Below, piece after piece: positions 24,362 through 36,100 of a DNA stretch of 64,000 nt (its first letter is position 1; every line of letters begins with the position of its first letter). The DNA comes from Rostrohypoxylon terebratum. Its lineage: Eukaryota > Ascomycota > Sordariomycetes > Xylariales > Hypoxylaceae. Position numbers and translations under genes: made by a program. Where the stretch lies: assembly GCA_022497145.1 (NCBI GenBank), contig MU385949.1:1-64000 (forward strand). Direction: 5' to 3'. The notes below the pieces were generated by a model. It made no database searches. It had not been told where the DNA came from and worked only from the letters and a program-made list of their open reading frames with translations.

Positions 24362-25219
24362 TCAAACGAAGCGGAGATATCCGTCCTCATTTCCTATGCA
24401 CTCGTCCAAGTTAAGCCGTTGCCTGTGCCAGTTCCCTCCAAGATCCATTAGCTCTGCTTCTAGAACCCTTCCGTTGTCAACAAGACGGACGTCCCTCGCT
24501 GTGGAGCTGAAGTTGCCCGTTGATCCGCCCGGTACTTGCAGGTTCTGCCCCGGATAAATCATATCCGGGTTGCTGAGATTGTTGGTCCTCGCGATGTCCT
24601 CTACTCTGCAGTTAAAACGACGCGCGATATCATGCAGGGTGTCTCCTTGCTGGACGGTGACACTGCCTGCGCCAGATCCACCTCTCACCCAACTGAAGCG
24701 CCCATTTTCATTGCTGAGGATCTTATTAAGATTCAAGCTGCTGATCTGGCGACCGCCGTCGCGACGTCGGCAAGATGCGTACAGATCGTAGTCACCTTCG
24801 AGGTGAATGTCTTCCGACGAAGACGAGAAGTTTCCGGCGTAGTTGCCTATTGATCGATCATGGCCATGTGAATGATGTCCTTCGTGGTGAGATCCCGAAG
24901 AATAACTTGGTGGTGGTGGTCCTGAGTGGGATTGATGCTGTAGCCTCTCTTCCTCTTCCTTCTTCTCCTTGCGGTCGTGCATATAGTCTTGCAATTTATG
25001 GCCCGCAACAGCACCGCCTATGGCTCCGATAACCCCATGGCCCATCTTGTGGCCGCCGTAAGCACCAGCGGCAGCACCGGCTAATCCACCCATCAAACCA
25101 CGCTCCCCTTCTTCCCCAGGAGCTCCATTATGAGGTCCGGATCCAGGGTATGACGAATACTGAGGATTAGGCTGTTCGCCGTAATAAGAAGCAGCTTCGC
25201 CGCCGTAACGTGAGTCCAT
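24362..25219 (-). CDS. CVNH lectin with an inserted LysM domain (CVNH-LysM protein)
   Basis: A 285-residue single-exon protein likely to bind glycans: cyanovirin-N homology (CVNH) domains bind mannose-type sugars and LysM binds chitin-like GlcNAc polymers. Residues 40-75 form a glycine zipper (GLMGGLAGAAAG..., GVIGAIGGAVAG), followed by a charged stretch KEKKEEEE and a His/Ser/Pro-rich linker (95-125). The CVNH fold is split: half one at about 129-181 (GNFSSSSEDIHL..., ISSLNLNKIL) and half two at about 234-285 (GNFSSTARDVRL..., RQRLNLDECI). Between them lies a complete LysM at 186-231 (VQQGDTLHDIARRFN ... IYPGQNLQVP). This is the nested arrangement known from a Magnaporthe oryzae CVNH-LysM protein. 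There is no signal peptide, so secretion would be unconventional or the protein intracellular; the glycine zipper could contact membranes. Its upstream neighbour encodes a secreted beta-1,6-glucanase. Confidence 0.93.
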   Translation of the reverse strand: MDSRYGGEAASYYGEQPNPQYSSYPGSGPHNGAPGEEGERGLMGGLAGAAAGAYGGHKMGHGVIGAIGGAVAGHKLQDYMHDRKEKKEEEERLQHQSHSGPPPPSYSSGSHHEGHHSHGHDRSIGNYAGNFSSSSEDIHLEGDYDLYASCRRRDGGRQISSLNLNKILSNENGRFSWVRGGSGAGSVTVQQGDTLHDIARRFNCRVEDIARTNNLSNPDMIYPGQNLQVPGGSTGNFSSTARDVRLVDNGRVLEAELMDLGGNWHRQRLNLDECIGNEDGYLRFV

Positions 25220-26183
25220 GTCTGCTTATGAGTAGAGAGTATTCGATCGCTCTGGGTAGCTATAATTGCGGGGGAAATAGGGGTTTAAGTATAGTTCAAT
25301 ATAGAGGCCTGTGAAGGAAAGATGAAAGATAGGGACGGCTGTAAATATATGTGCTGGGCAAGTAGAAATATACCCAGGTAGGTATGTACTGATTCTGAAT
25401 AGCAAGTGTCAAGGTCACCGCCTTGGTTAGAGCGGCTACCTGGCGTGACGCTTCGTCTGACGTGGGCATCCACATGCCCTTTGAAGATTGGTTGGTCCAC
25501 CGTACTGTAGCGCGGCAACCGCTGTTGCTAATCCCATGGATCTCAACTTACGTATCACGGTGCGATTTGATTTGCGGTCGAAAGTTGGTTCGGAGCTGCA
25601 GTACGGGTACTCGGCAATGGTAGTGGACCTGTCATAATCGGTACTAAGACACAACGGTCTTGACTGGATTTACGCGAAATGAAATCCATACGGACTAAGT
25701 AGAAAAACACTACGGCTGTGGGCGGAGTAACACTAATAGTCAATAATGTCAATAAGACCACGTCGAGAAGTAGAGTTGCCTATCCATTTAGATGGCCAAG
25801 CGCGAGGCTATTCCCCCCATTGGGGCGATGCGTCTTATTCTTGGAAGGCAGACAGAAAAACAGCTCATTTGTACATGGTTAAGAGACCACACACGCCCCC
25901 GAAGTGTCGTCGAGCCTCCGCGTTGACTGTTTAGAACGCCACTCGTCATCACTACCCTGAGCCTACCGCTTGTGTACTTCCTAGAGTAAATAGGATACTA
26001 AGTACGCACAATAATCTACATGCGAACCTAAGTTCTCCAACAAACAGAATAACTACCGAGCCAAGGGCTTATATCAGGCCCCGCGCAACGTTTCGCCGAT
26101 GAGATCATTGGAAGTAGTATGAGGGCGCTCGTAGGGGGACGGGCATGTACCCTAGTGTACCTAGGCAGATAGGTAGGTATCAA
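25220..26183. other. Intergenic region between CVNH-LysM and GH30 genes
   Basis: About 960 bp with the promoter of the CVNH-LysM gene (25,220 upward) and the 3' end of the GH30 gene. Open frames in 25,400-25,930 overlap on both strands and look like chance. No RNA gene recognised. Confidence 0.5.
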
Positions 26184-27885
26184 TCATGGTAGGACCCAAG
26201 TTGTAACACTGTTGGCAAGCAAGTTGCCACTCCATTTCTCGCCACTAGTGGTGTTCAGCGTAAGATAAATATCGTTGTCGAACGTGTTTTCGATGACGAC
26301 CGTACGCGTGCCGTCCGGATTCTTCGAGGCAACTGACTGAACACCCGAGTAACCGTCGTAGCTATGACTACCGGAGCCGCTGAGGATGACTGCACCCTTG
26401 GGAATGTACTTAGAGAACTGAGCTAGCATGTAGTAGTCGACGGTGTACTCGAACGTTTTCGCAGCTCCATCCACGACAAATAGACCGCGACACGTCGAAC
26501 ACCCACCTGGAATATAAGGGCCGAACGTGCCGTCCGAAGCCTCGGTCCACGTGCCCAGAGTCCACATCAGGGAGCCTTCAGCCCAGTTTTGCAGCGGGCC
26601 AACGGTATTCTTGGACGATTGATACCATGGCGTCGTGGGTGACGTCCAGCACTATAATACCCTGAGTTAGTAAATACCTTCCCGTAGAAGAGCAAAAGAA
26701 TTCTCAGAGGTTTCCAAAGCATGTTTTATGCAAGGAGAGAGAAAAAGTTGTATCACTTGAAATAGGATCCTTCGTTTCCCGTGCCCAAAGCAAATTTGAC
26801 GAGGAAATAAGGAATTCTCTATATCACACACACACCTCGGTCATATACTGGGATTTTCCGGGATTCTTGTTGTGGAAATCGGTAAGGATAGTCCAGTCTA
26901 GATTGCTAGCATAACAGTGCCATGCGGTAGCTTGGACATACTCGCTTGCTGCGTCTATGACCGTCTGCGGATAACTAGGCGTGTCCGTATTGTGATCGTA
27001 AGCCCATATTTGCGTATCCAAACCGGCACCGCGTAGAGCGGGTCCGATAAAATCATGTGTCACCTTCGCAGCCTCGTCGGCTTCCTGGAGCATGGTAATA
27101 TGGCCATTTCCTTGAGTATTGAGCGGTTCGTTCTGAATGGTGATTGCATCCACCGTCACACCAAGCTCCGCATAGGCCTGGAGGTATTTTACGAAAAGTT
27201 GGGCATATTGACTATAATATTGCGTGTCTAGAGAATTGTTGTCGGCGTTGCCGGTGAGAACCTAGGTGGCGAGAGATGAGTATAGATAGTTCACCAAGAG
27301 GAACCAAAATTGGGGACTTACCCTGTTCCGCTTCATCCAGCCTGGTGCACTCCACGGACTGCCGAAGATAGTCACGTCGGAGCGGACTCCCTTGATCTCC
27401 TTCAACAAGTTTGCCATGGCTGTTCCGCGATCTCCCAAGTTGAAGCCACTTAGGCTGGGATCTGCATTATTGCTGTTATCATCGTAGGTATAAGCGGGGG
27501 GTCCGGATAAGTCTGATGCTGCGATGGTATGGCGTAACAAACTAAGGTTAGCTCCATCCGAAGTTAACAATTCCTTGAGTAGCTGAGACCGCTGATCCGA
27601 AGAGAGCGCATTTATGACCGTAACGGTCGCATCCGTCACCGAGCCACCGAAACCGCTGATTTTTTGTTTATATCCGGATTCTGTATCGTCGATGCTCAAG
27701 CTCCACGTTGATGCATCTCCCGGGTTACCAGTGCCAGAGATCGGAGGGTCAACAGCGCCGAGCTTGTATTTGAGATCCGAGGTTGAAGCATATGCTTGAG
27801 CCGCCGCCTGGTCAGCCCTGGCAGATAGGGCCGAAGGAGTGGCGAGCGCGCGTCCAAGGAGAAAAGCGAAGGCAGAGAACAGCAT
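26184..27885 (-). CDS. Secreted GH30 endo-beta-1,6-glucanase
   Basis: Hydrolyses beta-1,6-glucan, a fungal cell-wall polymer, outside the cell. Predicted exons: 27885-27322, 27261-26836 and 26651-26184, giving 485 aa. Introns are 60 and 184 nt, and both junctions fall between codons. An N-terminal signal peptide (MLFSAFAFLLGRALA) is followed by the (beta/alpha)8 domain. The motif FGGSVTDA near residue 80 is typical of GH30. The acid/base is E233 in TIQNEP and the nucleophile is E330 in YMTE, which ends exon 2. WTSP then begins exon 3. The C-terminal beta-sandwich carries VIENTFDNDIYL. The family match is to fungal beta-1,6-glucanases such as Neurospora NEG1 (subfamily 3). Roles could be own-wall remodelling or attack on other fungi. 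Confidence 0.93.
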
Positions 27886-30090
27886 CCTGTCTATCTAAGA
27901 CTCCAAGTATGCTAAATAGAGAGTACCTTTATCGCTAGCATAGGGTTGACGAGTTGTTCAGCCGTCTATCCGGTCGTAAGTTCCAGCAAGGCGAGTAAGA
28001 GGACGGCGAGATTTTTGAGTACATGCGTCCCTTCACCATTTTCAGATCGTTCAGCAGCACGGAAACAATGAGGCACCATTCCTACAATGCAACCTCGCAA
28101 AGTACAATGCAATGACTAGGTACTTAATACCTTGACCTAGTGCTTGATGTGGATCAATAGAGGGTAGCTTTCTTACAATTTCATTTGGCGATATGGCGTC
28201 GAGGACGTCAGGGGTCAAACATTGCGGGAATTATCTGACCGGATCTGGTAAATGGCTGCGGCGGACTCCCTACACCTACTGTGTAGATTTTTAAGAATCT
28301 ACTTTGAACAACATGGGTGACAAGAAGTTTCTATGGTGCTGGGGGAGACAATGCAAGTATATTTATTAGTAACAGTATCGTGGCAACTAGAATATGAGAT
28401 CAGTTCTCGACCACATCTGAACGTTCATATTGGAGAATCGCGTGTTGCTACATCATGCCTATGGTTTAGAACTTTAGCCTTCAAAGTTCAGGTACCCTTA
28501 TCTGAGACTCTACATAGTAAGTAGGACCTATGAGATCCACGGATCCATGTATGCGGCTGAGAAATAGTTCACTAAAAATAGAAATCATCATGGATGCTCT
28601 ACGTAAAACAGGGGGCAAGGTCACATTTCTAACTTACCTAGTGTACTACATACTCCTCCGGGCCTGTTTTTTCCCCTTCCCTTCTTATTAAAACCGAGGA
28701 AAAATAATTCTATGCTTTATTACAAAGTATAAACTTGTATCAATGAAAATATTTTTTTAAGAACAAATTTTTTTCAAAAATGAAAAATCCCTTTTATTTA
28801 TGGAATTTGATCGTTGTGGCGTATAAATGGATGATAACACTTTACAATTATTTACGTGGCGTGTTAGCCGGACCGACTGCGGATGAAGCAACCTACTGCC
28901 TACCTAGTGCCATCTCATGAGCTTACACAAGTACTCTTGCTTACTACGGGTGCTTCAACTACTGCTTCTAGGTGTGGGTTTTACTGGTAGCAAGTTAGCC
29001 ATGTCGACTTTTCGTAACCCTACTATTAGAAGTATCGAAGAGATTTCATAGAGATTCCCAGTAAGAAGTCGTGCAACGTATCCGGACTTTCTTTCTCAGA
29101 GTGCATCCATGGATGGCATTACGACCTTAATTAGGAAAACTTTTTATCAATGCCAGGTCTCTTCAGATTCACTAGATTTGCTAGCCCGCCTAATATTACC
29201 AATGTGAACATTCAATATGGCTGGACTGCGAAGAGAATAGGCGCATATAGAGATTACATTCAAAGTTTCGACGATACTAAAAGCCTAAAAGGATTATCGC
29301 TCGTGCGAAACGGAGGTATCGTTTTTCATCCGTCACTATCAAAAATAGGTGGTCGCCAGCCTGCCAGCCTGCTTACAACCCTCTCTCTACCCTTTGCCCC
29401 TATTACCCCTTACTTTATGATATTTATGACGAATCTAATGAATTTATGAATTTTGTGACTTTTTCGAAAGTTTACGATTAATTGGGGTGAGGGGGGAAAT
29501 GAATGTCCCCGCACTCGTCAACGCGGGGTAATTTATTAGATCTGTGAAGATCCATTACCTATGTAGTATTATTATTGATAGTATTGTATATACAATAGGC
29601 TAGTAGTACTAGTAACTACTGTACTGGAAACTCAAAAGCCACACCACTACTACCACCACTAACACCGGATTCACCACCTCAACCTTTAGGTACATAAATA
29701 TGACTCTATCATGGATATCTGGAATCTTGTATATCTTGCACCCCACATCTTGCATTTTACATTTTATATCTCCGATTTTCTTAGATGTTAAGACTTCAAA
29801 CTTCAGACTTCAGACTCAAAAGCGTAAGATTTGAATCTTCAGAATACCAATTACCTGATTACCCAAGTCTAGGTATAAACGGGTATGCAATTCTCCCTCG
29901 ATATATATATCTAACATTAGTTTATAACATTGAATTAGCTCCGGCTTTTGCGACAATTGGCAACAAACAACAAACAACTCGAGATCCTCTTCCGATTTCC
30001 TCTCGTAACAATCATCGTACATATAACTTTGTATACCCTCGAGACTCTTCCCTCAGAGCTTCCCTGAGAGAGCTCTCCCGTCGGGTCACG
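27886..30090. other. Intergenic region between divergent GH30 and QNS1 genes
   Basis: About 2.2 kb holding both promoters. It includes an A/T-rich segment at 28,680-28,800. Frames such as 28333-28524 and 29150-29449 have no recognisable features. No gene seen. Confidence 0.55.
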
Positions 30091-33000
30091 ATGGGTCACC
30101 TCGTAACTGTCGCGACATGTTCTCTCAACCAATGGGCTCTAGATGTACGTACTCTAGGAATTTCACGATCTACCGAAAGGAAATTGAAGCACATTTGGTA
30201 GATATTTGCCTTTTGGCCTGGCGATAAGATACTAAAACCAACATATGACAGTGGGAGGGAAATGCACAGCGCATTATCGAGAGCATACAAAAAGCAAAGG
30301 CAGCTGGAGCACGGTTACGCGTCGGTCCGGAGGTGAGCTTCCACTCATGTTACTTGTCTCTTCTCTCACTCTCTTAAATTCTTGTCCGTCATCTTTTTTT
30401 AACATACTGCGCATTAGTTGGAAATATGCGGCTATGGGTGTCTTGACCATCTGATGGAGCAGGATCTCTACTTGCACTCTTTGGAGATGCTGAGACGGAT
30501 CCTCCTTGACCAGAGCTGCCATGGAATACTGCTGGACATAGGGATGCCCATCCAGCATAGGAACCAGCGGTTCAACTGCAGGGTCATATGCCTCAACTCC
30601 AAAATTCTCATGATCAGGCCCAAGATGTGGCTTGCCAATGATGGTAATTATAGGGAAATGAGATTCTTCACCCCCTGGATGCACCCTCGGGAGGTTGAAG
30701 ACTATCACCTCCCTCGCATACTCCAAGAAATTCAAGGGGCCACCCATGTCCCGTTCGGCGATGCTGTCATTTCCACTCCCGACACTTGCATGGGCGCCGA
30801 GACCTGCGAGGAGCTTTTCACTCCCGCAGCGCCTCATATCCCCATGAGTCTCGACGGCGTGGAAATAATTACAAATTCGAGTGGATCCCACTTCGAACTT
30901 CAGAAACTCGAAACTCGTTTGCAACTCATAATGGAGGCTACCCGAAAATGTGGAGGTCAGTATCAATTCTATTTGATTTTGAATTCGAATTCTTACTTGT
31001 TGCCCAAGTCGTTCCGGCATTCTTTACTCTATCACATATGCTAACTTTGGCTTATTGCGTAGGCGTTTACCTCTATGCTAACCAACGTACCTAAATATGC
31101 CGAATCCCAATTGAGAAGACAGATACTAATTTAAGTGCAGAGGGCTGTGATGGTGACCGGCTATATTACGATGGTTCGGCCATGATCATTGTCAACGGGG
31201 ACATCGTTGCCCAGGGCTCCCAATTCAGCCTCGACGATGTTGATGTGGTCACAGCGACGGTAGATTTGGAAGAGGTCCGCGCCTACCGATCGGCCATTTC
31301 TCGAGGTTTGCAGGCAGCCAGCTCCAGTGCCAAGTATAGGCGTGTCCAAACCACGTTTGAGCTCAGCTCGGAGGAGGACGATTTCGATATTGGAAAGCGT
31401 CCATCCCCACCGATTAAGCCGCAGTACCATACAGTCGAAGAAGAGGTTTCCCTCTCTGCCGGGTGTTATCTTTGGGACTACTTGAGGCGCTCCGGTGTAG
31501 CAGGATACCTAGTTCCACTGAGCGGTACGTGTCGCTTTCTCGTTTCCCTTCATCTACATATCTGACTAACCTGCGTGACATTAAAGGGGGCATAGATTCT
31601 TGCGCTACAGCAACTATCGTTTATGTACGTACTTTGAATAAAATTATTCTTTGGCCAATAATCCACAAGCAGGCACGTCCCGAACTGGAGTATCTTTCGT
31701 ACTGCTGCTCCCTACAATACGCCGTCCTTGCGCCCCGAAGAATGCTTCTAGGACTAAATGCTGATCCGTGCTTTAGTCTATGTGTCGTATCGTTATGGAA
31801 GCCATCAAGAAAGGCAATACCCAGGTAATAGAAGATGTCAAGAGAATAGCCAGGTACAAAGGCGAGGGTGTGCTTCCCGAAACTCCTCAAGAGCTTTGCA
31901 ACCAGATATTTTCGACCATATACATGGGCATGAAGGCCCAGAGCTCCCGTGAGACAAGGCAGCGAGCAAAAGACCTGGCGGAAGCTATAGGAAGTTATCA
32001 CGTCAACTTAGACATTGACGACATCTATAATGCGCAGAAGGCACTTGTCGTTAGCACCCTCAATTTCGAACCAAAGTTCAAGGTCCACGGTGGCAGCCAG
32101 CAAGAGAATCTCACACTGCAATGTCTGCAGGCAAGGATTCGTATGGTCACTGCCTATGAATTTGGGCAGATCTTACCCACTGCTCGAAATAGACCTGGAG
32201 GGGGGAGCTTGCTTATTCTTGGAAGCGCAAACGTAGGAGAATCTCTTCGTGGATATCTCACCAAGTATGTTCCTACCCTTGACTACCTAATCATCAATAT
32301 GATACTGACACTTCATCTTTCTCTCAAGGTATGACTGTTCAAGGTTAGTGCATACGCATTTCTTTCCCGATCGTGGGAACGGCCTCTTCTGTTTCACCCT
32401 GCATTCAACTATATATCAATACATTTCACGACCTCCCCAGATACTACCCAAAATCTTACGATTTCAACTACCCACTTTTGGCGATCGCTGATATATTCTT
32501 TTTGTACAGCGCTGACATTAATCCAATTGGTTCTATTGATAGTAAGTGCTCTTTTCATTTATCTAATGCTCTCCCCTGAATTCTAGGAACGAGATCCAAT
32601 CCATAGCTCGTTGATACAAGGGCTGGTTTATTACAGCGTACTGACTTCAATTACTTCGTAGAAGCCGACCTAAAACTCTTCATAGCATGGGCCGAGAAAA
32701 ACTTCGATTTGCCATGCTTACACGATTTTCTGACCGCTACGCCAACTGCCGAGCTTGAACCTTTAACAGAAACTTACGTCCAAAGCGACGAGGCAGATAT
32801 GGGAATGACTTATGCTGAACTTACGATTTTTGGACGTTTGCGCAAGGAAAACAAATTGGGACCTTTTGCTATGTTCCAACGTCTTGTTCACGATTGGAGT
32901 GCCGATCGTATCAAGGGTCCCGATGACAAGGCCCCGGAGTACACGCCCGCCCAGGTAGCGGAAAAGGTCAAGCGGTTCTTTCATTTCTACGCCATTAACC

Positions 33001-33170
33001 GCCACAAAATGACAACTCTCACGCCCGCTTTGCACTGCAACCCGTATTCGCCAGACGATAATCGATTCGATCTCCGACCGTTCCTGTATCCTCCGTTTTG
33101 GAAGTCGTGGTCGTTTAAAAAGATCGATTGGGAGTTGGAGAAGATCGAGAAGCGCACGAAGAAGAAATAG
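30091..33170 (+). CDS. QNS1: Glutamine-dependent NAD+ synthetase
   Basis: Converts nicotinate adenine dinucleotide to NAD+ with glutamine-derived ammonia and ATP, the last step of NAD synthesis. Ten predicted exons: 30091-30144, 30252-30332, 30418-30955, 31063-31086, 31141-31524, 31587-31624, 31777-32264, 32329-32343, 32510-32541, 32662-33170. All phases agree, giving 720 aa. The N-terminal nitrilase-type glutaminase has the triad E45 (VGPE), K114 (RPKMW) and C175 (AETCEE), the same positions as in the yeast enzyme. The synthetase domain has the PP-loop SGGIDS at 360-365 and the conserved [13 protein letters not shown] and SADINPIGS. The start [18 protein letters not shown] is the family's usual N-terminus. 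Exon 8 is only 15 nt (YDCSS), and exons of 24, 32 and 38 nt also occur. Confidence 0.96.
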
Positions 33171-36100
33171 ATCGGCAGTATTCCGTCTTTCTCTTCTATC
33201 TAGGACATAGTTAAATACTAGGTTAGACTATCTTTTGATGCGTAAGATGTGGATTATATAAGTAATTATCTACTAATGTGACTCGCGACCGCAGTATTGT
33301 GATATAAAGCGCTTCCAATATTGTGACATACATCTAGGACTTGGATAGTCTTATAGAGCTTTGGCAGACAGCAGAAAGCAAACGATAAAAGGTGGTTGAG
33401 TTGAGAGAGCGGGAGAGTATCGGCCGTCGATAGTCCGAATCCACCTACCATCAAATAAGAATTGTGCTCGCGATACAGGCCTGGAGGTAGCACAGTAACC
33501 TATGCAGTTAATATGGGTGTAGCTAATGTAGCTGATGTTTTGTTCTGGGGATTACCTTTACCAGCAGAATAAAAAATGCATAACATGGGTTACTTAGTCG
33601 GATTATAGTAACCTAAAATACTTCTGGGCTAGATGTTACTCACTACTATTAACAACACGCCTATCGAGTTATTCAAGACTTTCAATAGGGTTTGTGGTGA
33701 TTGGGCTACAAACTGGTGAGACTCTTATACTTGACAACGTGCCTCAGGTAAAGTGTAGGGAGAAAAGGCCATGTAGGTAATTGTCGGACTTGCCGACACG
33801 GGATCTAATACCTACTGACTTTCCAGATATCCGATACGGCAATGGACTGGGTCGACCTCACTTGGGTAGCTTTCTTACGTACAAATAAGAGTGAACTCGG
33901 ACTAACACCAGCCCTCGATGGTCCGGTGATCGAGTTGGTGTGGTCTCAGGGGTCGTGGTCCTCTATATTTCACGGTTGTTACGTGGGGGTTTTGAGCTGA
34001 TTGGACACTGATACCTAATACATACTGTCATGTCAAAAGTCTCATGATGAAGGGTGAGGGCTTTTTCATAGCGGTGGGGAAGGAGAAAGCCCTTACGAGT
34101 ATATTTTCTCCTTTTTGGGCATACCGAAAGGAGGAAAGGAGACCTGGATTTGGCCGAAACCAAGGAGCGTAATGCTATGCCTGGTCTATTGACACTAGAT
34201 ATAATAGCGATTTATAACAAGAAATGTGAATGTAACCCTCCATATCCACTAATATCGTGGTAGAACGCCACGGCTGCCGTATCGACCCATTTTCTAAGGT
34301 AAGATGTAGAACCTTGAGGGCCACCACCGCGGCATCTTAAACCCTGACGATTTCCTCATCCGTCGCCCATCACTCGTCACCCGCCTCACTATTCTCATAC
34401 ACAGGGAAATCTCTTACAAGGTGAAACGGCTGGTTTCTTCGTCAATCCGAAAGAGGCGTTGGTATTTATTTACATATCCACGTCTAAACGCCGATAATTC
34501 TATGAATCACATAACCTCGGAAATTCTCGCACGAATTCGATGATGGAGAGTTCAATACGAGCACAACTTCATATCTGACCTCCTATATCTTATTGAGGCA
34601 AGAATCCTTTTCATCATAAGTTACTTACGTATTGGCCTAGTTAGGTAGGTATTATTTCGGTTCATCCCACGTTAGCATGCTTAAAGTCGGTCTTTTCTAG
34701 TTATCCACAGACATACATACACACACCCACCCTCACGCGAACACCAATATCACCAGTAGATTGCAACCAGAAGACCTTGCCGGACCTTCTAGATACTGAT
34801 TAGACCTCCCCACTCGATCCTCTTACGCAAACCTACCTGTCAGGACGTATCGATGTCTATGGAGTATGAATGGCAAATCCGGCTTAGGCATTACAAAAGA
34901 CCACACAGTGCCAGGTCAAAATAATTATTCGGAAGAAATAGGTGGACTTGTGACCGCCTGATTTTATGGACGATTTCTAGTACAATCCGAGAATCTTCAT
35001 TCAGCTGAGACCAACCCCTTCGAAAACTCACACAGCTGTGGTATCCGTGGACCAGCGCCGAGCATATTGTACAACTGTGTATATGTAGGCCCTAGGTACT
35101 TCTAGTTAGGTAGGTGCTAGGGATGTACTATAACAACACATCATGAATCTTTTGTGATGGATGGCTTAATATGTATCATGTTAAATTACTGAACCCTCAA
35201 AATACCTACTTAACCTAGGTATCCAACCCGACTACCTTTCTAACATATATCAACGCTCTTAGAGGTTATAACCGCTACGTATTTGATATACCCATACCTC
35301 CATGGCAAAGAAGATAGCGACAAGCCTTGGAATGTGTTGTCAATAAATTCACTTTGGCATACCCCATTGACATTCTTAATTTCCAAGTACTCAGCTAGCA
35401 GTAATCTAAGGTAAATTCTGTTTAATACTACCTGATAATGTCATAGTATCACCCAAATCAGACTTGTTGGTTGTGCATAACATGGCCCTTTGCACACTTG
35501 GCTACCCCAGGTAAAACTTTACGTCCCGCAGTCAATGAAATACCTACTATTAAGCGTTGTTGATTGGATGCCTGGGTGTCTCAAAGTCCCCTTTCCAGAT
35601 GGCACGGTGAGACGGGGGCTACCAGGTATAGGTTTCTGGTTGTAACATTCGAACTTAGTATCATAAGATACAATCTAGACATATATACCTACTATTATTG
35701 ATCCTATTGCGTTTGCTTCATAGCAGAAAGCTAGCCAATGCTCACTCTGGCGATTAACATGTATACCAGATAGACACAAGATATCAGAGCTGGAGCTACC
35801 CGATTTTGATGTTACATGCGGCCCCCTTGCAGGTCAACAGCCCACCTAGAGCTAGAGCACCTAGAGCATCCAGAGCGCCTAACATACAGCAGTCGACTAA
35901 AAATCCCCGGTCTCGATAGGTACATGCTCAGTATGCAGACTACTGCGTACGAATCTAGATCATCCCTTGCTGCCAAGGCTGGCTGACGCACCGTTAGGTA
36001 CTTACCACTAGATAGTTTTCAAGTTAGCAGCCGTCAAATTAGTATTCGAATCGGTATTATAGGATTATAGGATTATAGGATACCTAGCTATAGGTACCGA

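Noticed and set aside
25385..25460. Segment reading GGTTAGAGCGGC that recalls a tRNA D-arm
   Set aside because: No acceptor stem, no T-arm GTTCRA in place and no pairing that would make a cloverleaf.
30274..31020. Long 248-codon frame on the minus strand
   Set aside because: It is antisense to conserved exons of the NAD+ synthetase, whose plus-strand frame matches the family and catalytic residues.
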